64,000 nucleotides of DNA. Origin: Pseudoflavonifractor sp. MSJ-30 (GTDB lineage: Bacteria > Bacillota > Clostridia > Oscillospirales > Oscillospiraceae). The position numbers were made by a program, and so were the translations under genes. The stretch's first letter is position 1; each line of letters opens with the position of its first letter. The notes under the pieces were generated by a model, which was not told the DNA's origin, searched no databases, and saw nothing but the letters and a program-made list of their open reading frames with translations. The DNA lies in NCBI RefSeq assembly GCF_018918045.1, contig NZ_JAHLPU010000018.1, positions 1-64,000 of the forward strand. The letters run 5' to 3'. Positions 59,537 to 64,000 of this stretch are shown piece by piece.

Positions 59537-60019
59537 ATGTTCGAAATCACTTTGATCACCATGGGCAAGCTGAAGGAGAAATTCTATATTTCCGCTGCTC
59601 AGGAATATGCCAAGCGGCTTTCCGGCTACTGCCGGTTTACCCTTCTGGAATTGCCGGAGTACCGGCTGCCGGAAAATCCCAGCCCGGCGGAGATTGCCGC
59701 GGGGCTGGAAAAAGAGGCGGAGGATATTCTCTCCCGCATCCCAAAGGGCGCCTGGTTCTGTGTTTTTACGCCGGAAGGAAAAGTCATCAGCAGCGAGACC
59801 TTCGCTGAAAAGCTGGCTTCCGTCAAGCTGTCGGGCAAGAGCAGCGCCTGTTTTCTCATCGGCTCATCCTTCGGCATGGCCCCAAGAGTCAAGGAGAAAG
59901 CGGATTTTAAGCTCTCCATGGGGCCGATGACCTTCCCCCACCATCTGGCCCGGATCATGGTACTGGAGCAGCTGTACCGGGCGGAAGCCATCCAGGCGGG
60001 AAGCCGGTATCATAAGTAA
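59537..60019 (+). CDS. rlmH: 23S rRNA (pseudouridine1915-N3)-methyltransferase RlmH
   Basis: 160 residues, family length; ATG at 59537 behind AAGGAGG. SPOUT methyltransferase: ITLITMGKLKE start, YAKRLSGYCRF, FLIGSSFGM (cofactor knot) and the C-terminal LSMGPMTFPHHLARIMVLEQLYRA (key part MTFPHHLARI). It methylates pseudouridine 1915 in helix 69 of 23S rRNA. Confidence 0.97.
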   Translation: MFEITLITMGKLKEKFYISAAQEYAKRLSGYCRFTLLELPEYRLPENPSPAEIAAGLEKEAEDILSRIPKGAWFCVFTPEGKVISSETFAEKLASVKLSGKSSACFLIGSSFGMAPRVKEKADFKLSMGPMTFPHHLARIMVLEQLYRAEAIQAGSRYHK

Positions 60020-60062
60020 CGTATTCGGCGGCGGGATGTTCCTGCCGCTGCCTTTTTCTTGC

Positions 60063-60099
60063 GAGATACCTTGACAGGTGAGGTATCTCATGATAGTAT
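60063..60099 (+). promoter_or_regulatory. padR promoter with overlapping palindromic operator
   Basis: Perfect TTGACA (60071-60076), 17-base spacer, TAGTAT (60094-60099). A perfect 9-bp inverted repeat GAGATACCT (60063-60071)/AGGTATCTC (60081-60089) is centred on the -35 box. Binding by the PadR protein encoded downstream would block RNA polymerase, so autorepression is inferred. Confidence 0.75.
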
Positions 60100-60124
60100 G
60101 GGTTTCAGAAAGGTGGTGCTGGCC

Positions 60125-60463
60125 ATGTCAATTGCCGGAGATTTGATCCGTGGGCACACGGACGCAATCATACTGGCCCGTCTGCTGCAATCCGACAGCT
60201 ACGGCTACGAAATCAACAAAACCATCTCCACCATGACCGGCGGCAAATTTGAGCTGAAAGAGGCCACGCTCTACACGGCCTTCAAGCGCTTAGAGGAGCA
60301 GGACTATATTCGCTCCTATTGGGGCGACCAGGGCAGCGGCGCCCGGCGGCGGTACTACTCCATCACCCCGGAAGGTCGGGAAGCCTGCCACCGGCTGCAG
60401 CTGGAATGGCTGGAGACACGGCAAATCATGGATCATCTGTTGGAAGGGAAGGATACCTTATGA
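60125..60463 (+). CDS. PadR family transcriptional regulator
   Basis: 112 residues from the ATG at 60125 (AAGGTGG upstream). PadR winged helix: IILARLLQSDSYGYEINKTI, FELKEATLYTAFKRLEEQDYI (recognition helix and wing, key part ATLYTAFKRLEE) and the GARRRYYSITPEG wing hairpin, then a dimerisation helix. The typical PadR neighbour, a DUF1700 membrane protein, follows with ATGA overlap. The upstream palindrome at 60063-60089 is the likely operator. Confidence 0.93.
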   Translation: MSIAGDLIRGHTDAIILARLLQSDSYGYEINKTISTMTGGKFELKEATLYTAFKRLEEQDYIRSYWGDQGSGARRRYYSITPEGREACHRLQLEWLETRQIMDHLLEGKDTL

Positions 60464-62046
60464 GAGAAAAGCTGAAAGAATACGTTCACCTGCTCTTTGC
60501 CGGAACCGTGGGCAAAGAGGATATGGAGCAGGAGATTTTGCAGAATACATTGGACCGGTTTGACGACTGGGTTTCCAGAGGCTTCTCCGAGGAGGATGCC
60601 TACCGGAAAGCGGTCTCCGGCATTGGGGATATCGATGCCCTTCTGGGAAAGGCCGCCTCCCCGGAACGGGAAGATGCCTCCGGCTATGTTCCCCTGGGAA
60701 AGCGGATTTGCAATGCCGTGGCTGTTTTCCTGTACATTACCTGCCCCATTCCCCTATTCATTTTTCAGAACGAAATTGGACTGTGCTGTCTGCTGGCGAT
60801 GGTTGCCTGCGGTGTGGTGATTCAGATTCTCGCCGGAAAGCTGATGGATTCTTTGGAGACATACAACCCCATCTCCGGAGGGACACGGGTCGCCTTGACC
60901 GTTATCGCCATTTTCTTTTATATTCTCTGCCCGGTACCCCTGTTTCTTCTGCAGGATGAATTTGGGCTGTGCTGTTTGCTCTCCATGGTAGCGCTGGGTG
61001 TGGCCATGCAGCTCATTGCCGGAAAAAGCACCGGGCAGCCAATGAAAGCTGAAGAAGGCCTACAAAGCGAAGTACAAAAGAGTGTCCGTTCCCTGCTGTG
61101 GCTGCTAACCCTTGGGGTATACCTTCTCGTCAGCTTCCGCACCCATGCCTGGTGGATCACCTGGATTCTCTTCCCCATTGCGGATTCCCTGACGAAGCTG
61201 GTGTTCGCCCTGCTGGGAAAGCATTCCCTGCGCAAGGCAGCCCTCAGCGTCCTGCTGACTGTGGTTCTTTGTGCCTTCCTTTTCAGCATCCCCGTAAAGC
61301 GCCTGACCGTTGGCGCGCTCTCCATCAGCAATTCTGCAAACCGCGGCACGGAATCCGCGAGCCAGAGCTTTGACGCCTCCCAGGTGCGGTCCCTGGAAAT
61401 TGACTGGGTGGACGGCTCGGTCTCCATCCGGCAGGACACCGGGGACACCCTGCGCTATGCCGTCTCCGGCGGCGACGCGGACAGCACCGCATACTCCCTG
61501 GAGGATGGGAAACTCACCATCAGCGCCATGGAAAGCAGCGTTCTGAATTTTGGCAGCCACAGAGGTGCGGACCTGACGGTGCTGGTTCCAAAGGGTTGGA
61601 CGCCAAAGGAGCTTTCCGTAGAGAGTATTTCCGCTCCCATTCAGATTGAAAACCTGACGGGAACGGAATTGGACGTGGACACCGTATCCGGTGTGATGGA
61701 ATTGAAGGACATCCGGTCCGACAAGCTGAGCCTTTCCACCATTTCCGCAAAGATCACCTGCTCCGGCGCGGCCCATGAGATTTCCCTGGAAACCACCTCC
61801 GGGAACTGCGCTCTGGAGCTGACGGAACGCCCCGAGAAAATCGACCTGGATTCCGTCTCCGGGGATTTGGAGCTGTTCCTGCCAAAAACAGCGGGCTTCA
61901 CCCTGAGACAGGACACCGTCAGCGGCAAATTCCGCTCGGATTTTGACTATACCTGTCCTTCCGAAAGCCGCTATGTATCCGGTGACGGCAGCTGTGCCAT
62001 CAGTGCCGATACGGTTTCCGGAAATGTAAACATCCGGCAGAAATGA
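60460..62046 (+). CDS. membrane protein with DUF1700 (HAAS) and DUF4097 domains
   Basis: 528 residues from the ATG at 60460. N-terminal helical HAAS/DUF1700 signalling-type domain (to about 80, with DRFDDWVSRGFSEEDAYRKA), about eight membrane segments (85-300) and an extracytoplasmic DUF4097 beta-helix-like region (310-528) of repeating strands with D-S/T-V-S-G turns (VDTVSGVMELKDI, DSVSGDLELFL, DTVSGKFRSDF). The membrane part holds a duplicated hairpin: CPIPLFIFQNEIGLCCLLAMV and CPVPLFLLQDEFGLCCLLSMV (compare CPIPLF/CPVPLF). PadR-controlled envelope-stress response is inferred. Confidence 0.88.
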   Translation: MREKLKEYVHLLFAGTVGKEDMEQEILQNTLDRFDDWVSRGFSEEDAYRKAVSGIGDIDALLGKAASPEREDASGYVPLGKRICNAVAVFLYITCPIPLFIFQNEIGLCCLLAMVACGVVIQILAGKLMDSLETYNPISGGTRVALTVIAIFFYILCPVPLFLLQDEFGLCCLLSMVALGVAMQLIAGKSTGQPMKAEEGLQSEVQKSVRSLLWLLTLGVYLLVSFRTHAWWITWILFPIADSLTKLVFALLGKHSLRKAALSVLLTVVLCAFLFSIPVKRLTVGALSISNSANRGTESASQSFDASQVRSLEIDWVDGSVSIRQDTGDTLRYAVSGGDADSTAYSLEDGKLTISAMESSVLNFGSHRGADLTVLVPKGWTPKELSVESISAPIQIENLTGTELDVDTVSGVMELKDIRSDKLSLSTISAKITCSGAAHEISLETTSGNCALELTERPEKIDLDSVSGDLELFLPKTAGFTLRQDTVSGKFRSDFDYTCPSESRYVSGDGSCAISADTVSGNVNIRQK

Positions 62047-62050
62047 ATTT

Positions 62051-62081
62051 ACGGCGTACCGCCTGAGCTGCGGTACGCCGT
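62051..62081 (+). terminator. terminator of the padR operon
   Basis: ACGGCGTACCGC/GCGGTACGCCGT perfect 12-bp stem with a 7-base loop, then TTCCGTTATT. It lies between convergent genes. Confidence 0.8.
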
Positions 62082-62090
62082 TTCCGTTAT

Positions 62091-62816
62091 TCAATACTCC
62101 CCTGCCGCGTACATGACGGCGGAGAGGGCGCACAGCGGGGCTGTCTCACAGCGCAGTATGCGCTTGCCGAGGGTGCAGACCGTCAGACCGGCGTCCAGCG
62201 CCTGAGAGACTTCCCGCTCCTCCAGACCGCCCTCCGGGCCGGTCAACAGGCTGACGGTCTTCCAGTGGCCGCTATCCAGAGCGTCGTGCATGGTGACGGT
62301 ATCCTCATGCTCGTAAAAAAGCAACGCCTTATCTGCCTGTGCCGCCCGGCGCAGCGCTTCAGCATAGGATCCCAGCACCAGCACCTCCGGGATCAGCCCC
62401 CGGCCGGATTGCTCGGCTGCGGAGGCGGCAATCTTCTGCCAGCGCTCCAGCTTCTTTTTCAGGCTCTTTTCATCCGGCCGGGACACGCAGCGCTCCGACG
62501 GGAACGCTACGATCTCTACGGCCCCAAGCTCTGTGGCTTTCTGGATCACATGCTCCAGCTTGTCTGCCTTGGGAAAAGCCATATACACACTGACCCGGAC
62601 CGCGGCCTCGCTCTCCGAAGGGCGGCATTCTCCACAGGTAAGGGTCAGCACCTCCGGGTCCTCTACCCGGCACAGACATTCCCTGCCCTGCCCGTCACAG
62701 AGCAGGACTTCCTCACCGGCTTTCAGCCGCAATACCCTGGCGTGTTTGGCGTTTTCTCCGGTCAGCTGACAGGAGGGACCGGAAAGCGCCTCCTGCGTTA
62801 CAAAAAATCGAATCAT
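62091..62816 (-). CDS. rsmE: 16S rRNA (uracil1498-N3)-methyltransferase RsmE
   Basis: 241 residues. PUA-like N-terminal domain (to about 70, GENAKHARVLRLKAGEEVLL) and a SPOUT knot domain: KADKLEHVIQKATELG, FPSERCVSRPDEKSLKKKLERW (key part ERCV), LLTGPEGGLEEREV and the C-terminal TLGKRILRCETAPL. All family motifs present. Own promoter. Confidence 0.97.
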   Translation of the reverse strand: MIRFFVTQEALSGPSCQLTGENAKHARVLRLKAGEEVLLCDGQGRECLCRVEDPEVLTLTCGECRPSESEAAVRVSVYMAFPKADKLEHVIQKATELGAVEIVAFPSERCVSRPDEKSLKKKLERWQKIAASAAEQSGRGLIPEVLVLGSYAEALRRAAQADKALLFYEHEDTVTMHDALDSGHWKTVSLLTGPEGGLEEREVSQALDAGLTVCTLGKRILRCETAPLCALSAVMYAAGEY

Positions 62817-62843
62817 ACTTGGGCCTCACTTTTGTTTTTCCCC

Positions 62844-62872
62844 AGTATAGCATACCTTCCCCGGATGCGCAA
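62844..62872 (-). promoter_or_regulatory. sigma-A promoter of rsmE
   Basis: Minus strand TTGCGC (62867-62872), 17-base spacer, TATACT (62844-62849). The rest of the gap up to the tRNA terminator (62873-63032) shows no gene I can support. Confidence 0.7.
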
Positions 62873-63032
62873 GCGTCGGAAGTTCAACCGCACGTTTGGT
62901 CTTCTCAAGAAGCGGTTCATCGTTTTTCCTTAATTGCAGGGCAGCAGTAGATTTTGTTTTCGTACCGCAGACCGGGGGCAAAAGACCCGCTGTCCAGCCG
63001 CCGACGATTTATTCAGAGTTTCCGTAACAAAA

Positions 63033-63066
63033 AAGAGCAGGTCACTCTTCAGAATGACCTGCTCTT
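63033..63066 (-). terminator. terminator of tRNA-Leu
   Basis: AAGAGCAGGTCA/TGACCTGCTCTT perfect 12-bp stem, followed on the minus strand by TTTTGTT, directly after the tRNA 3' end. Confidence 0.9.
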
Positions 63067-63068
63067 GG

Positions 63069-63148
63069 TGCGAGAGAGGGGACTCGAACCCCCACGGCAT
63101 AACCACACGCACCTCAAACGTGCTTGTCTACCATTCCAACACTCTCGC
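63069..63148 (-). tRNA. tRNA-Leu(GAG)
   Basis: Reverse complement runs from GCGAGAG to CTCTCGC plus discriminator A. The anticodon stem CACGT/GCGTG encloses loop TTGAGGT, giving anticodon GAG (Leu, CUC/CUU). A long variable arm and GTTCGAGTC T-loop fit a class II leucine tRNA. The 3' CCA is not encoded. Flanked by a consensus promoter and a terminator. Confidence 0.92.
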
Positions 63149-63160
63149 AAGTGCCTGTGT

Positions 63161-63189
63161 ATTATACCGTAGATTTTCTGTTTTGTCAA
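63161..63189 (-). promoter_or_regulatory. consensus promoter of tRNA-Leu
   Basis: Minus strand TTGACA (63184-63189), 17-base spacer, TATAAT (63161-63166). The -35 box overlaps the last codons of the phosphatase gene. Confidence 0.88.
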
Positions 63190-63743
63190 TCCTTTTTTCC
63201 GGGAATCGCCCGGTAGGAATTTCCCTCAATCAAATACCCATGCCCGGGGTCGGGCTGCCACTGATAGCGGCTCTTATTCTCCTCCGGGAAAAGATGCTCC
63301 ATGATGGCGGCGATTACGCCGCCGTGGGTCACAAGCACGGTATCCTCCTGCCGCAGCTCCTGCAGAGCTGCCAGGACACGAGCAAGCATCTGGTTTCCGC
63401 TCTCCCCTTTTGGGGGGACGTTTGCCATATTGTCGCCGGTGATCCAGTCCAGATAGGCCGGATCATTTTTCAGTTCTTCATATGTGTGCATTTCGAAAAC
63501 ACCGAAATCCACTTCCCGAAAGGCTGGCCTTTTTTCGTGAGGGACGTCCCCGAAGAGCGCGGCGAGTGTCTGTTCCGTGCGCAGCATGCCGGAGGTCAGG
63601 AAACGGACATTGGAGATCTCATAATGCAGTCCCTTCAATTCTTCCCGCCCTGCTTCTGAAAGGGGCAGATCTGTAGACCCGCAGTAGCGGTGCCGGAGAT
63701 TCGCCTCCGTCTTGCCATGGCGAATGAGGTAAAGTCTGCTCAT
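63186..63743 (-). CDS. histidine phosphatase family protein (CobC/phosphoglycerate-mutase-like)
   Basis: 185 residues from the ATG at 63743, overlapping the cobU-like stop (ATGA). RHG motif LIRHGKTEANLRHRYCG with the phospho-His, then LTSGMLRTEQTLAAL, FREVDFGVFE (general acid Glu) and VTHGGVIAAIM (second catalytic His). Coupling to a cobU-like gene suggests alpha-ribazole phosphatase (CobC) in the nucleotide-loop steps of cobalamin synthesis, but substrate choice cannot be read from motifs alone. Confidence 0.85.
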   Translation of the reverse strand: MSRLYLIRHGKTEANLRHRYCGSTDLPLSEAGREELKGLHYEISNVRFLTSGMLRTEQTLAALFGDVPHEKRPAFREVDFGVFEMHTYEELKNDPAYLDWITGDNMANVPPKGESGNQMLARVLAALQELRQEDTVLVTHGGVIAAIMEHLFPEENKSRYQWQPDPGHGYLIEGNSYRAIPGKKD

Positions 63744-64000
63744 TTCAGCTTTTGCTCCAATCCGCAGTATATCCGGTACACGTTGTCCGCGTTTTTGGCC
63801 AGGTACTGGCATACAAGTCCTGTAGTGTGCCGCCACAGCCGCATCGTCGCGTCGATGGGCACAACACCGCAGAAAATATCCATGCAGATAATGACCTTAT
63901 CCGATAGGTCCTGCTGCTTCAGCTTTTCCAGAGGATCGATACCTGCCTGAACGCAGGCAAGAACATACTCCTCCAATCTGTCGATACAGGGCCTGGAAAA
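63740..64000 (-). CDS. cobU: CobU-like adenosylcobinamide kinase/guanylyltransferase, C-terminal part (partial)
   Basis: Open to the window edge; 86 codons of the 3' end are visible and the N-terminal P-loop part is outside. The end matches the CobU C-terminus in plan: VIICMDIFCGVVPIDATMRLWRH, then G-x4-Q-x-LAKNADNVYRIYCG (key parts GVVP, QYLAKNADNVY). Compared with the usual NEVGxGIVP and FRDxxGxxNQ it is clearly diverged. It is translationally coupled to the phosphatase gene. Confidence 0.7.
   Translation of the reverse strand, partial: FSRPCIDRLEEYVLACVQAGIDPLEKLKQQDLSDKVIICMDIFCGVVPIDATMRLWRHTTGLVCQYLAKNADNVYRIYCGLEQKLK

Overview
The window (about 55-60% G+C by eye) looks like the chromosome of a spore-forming anaerobic Firmicute of the class Clostridia, most likely Oscillospirales/Ruminococcaceae-like. 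Grounds: Gram-positive PolC, sporulation genes (spoIIGA-sigE, spoIIID, a SleC-like cortex-lytic set), redox regulator Rex, pyruvate:ferredoxin oxidoreductase, TrmK, CarD, and GGAGG-type ribosome sites with sigma-A promoters. The assignment is an inference; no rRNA is present. No prophage, insertion sequence, integrase or CRISPR array was seen, so this is largely core chromosome with a few accessory genes.

Layout. 1-6.4 kb (minus): tRNA-Gly, a lipoprotein with an inactivated transglutaminase fold, a YitT membrane protein and a divergent type IIA topoisomerase pair. 6.5-7.6 kb: two accessory immunity-like genes. 7.9-12.6 kb (plus): DUF1858, trmK-nif3, yebC and a lipoprotein fusing parvulin, C39-like peptidase and zinc ribbon. 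12.9-15.4 kb (minus): carD, asnB. 15.5-18.3 kb (plus): a helical-bundle protein, then a three-gene SleC-like peptidoglycan cluster. 18.5-20.2 kb (minus): phosphodiesterase-coaX-membrane protein operon. 20.3-22.9 kb: small uncharacterised operons, a GIY-YIG protein and an FlK-like thioesterase. 23-34.4 kb (minus): uridine phosphorylase, then pyrH-frr-uppS-cdsA-dxr-rseP-ispG-polC, a classic Firmicute cluster linking translation recycling, undecaprenyl and phospholipid synthesis, MEP isoprenoid synthesis and replication.

34.6-45.6 kb: glnS, a second immunity-like gene, rex, spoIIGA-sigE, DUF951, rarA, a CobW GTPase pair (one with an extreme His/Asp/Cys-rich insert, one fused to a DUF1980-like domain), dprA and a DEAD-box helicase. 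45.7-50 kb (plus): tex and a membrane-anchored LRR protein. 50-53.7 kb (minus): PFOR with a tiny HypC-like neighbour. 54-57.2 kb (plus): comM/yifB, thiI, pncC. 57.3-64 kb: threonine aldolase, spoIIID, a 48-residue gene, rlmH, a padR-DUF1700/DUF4097 envelope operon with an operator over its promoter, rsmE, tRNA-Leu, a histidine phosphatase and the 3' end of a cobU-like gene cut by the window edge.

Within operons genes are packed tightly, very often with 4-base ATGA overlaps. No gene-free stretch exceeds 300 bases. A dispersed family of short palindromes (GGGCGATG-nnnn-CATCGCCC type) recurs in at least six intergenic sites. The observations most worth following are the parvulin-C39-zinc-ribbon lipoprotein, the split SleC-like system, the CobW pair, the dead transglutaminase lipoprotein, the HypC-like miniprotein beside PFOR and the HDS-motif immunity-like proteins.
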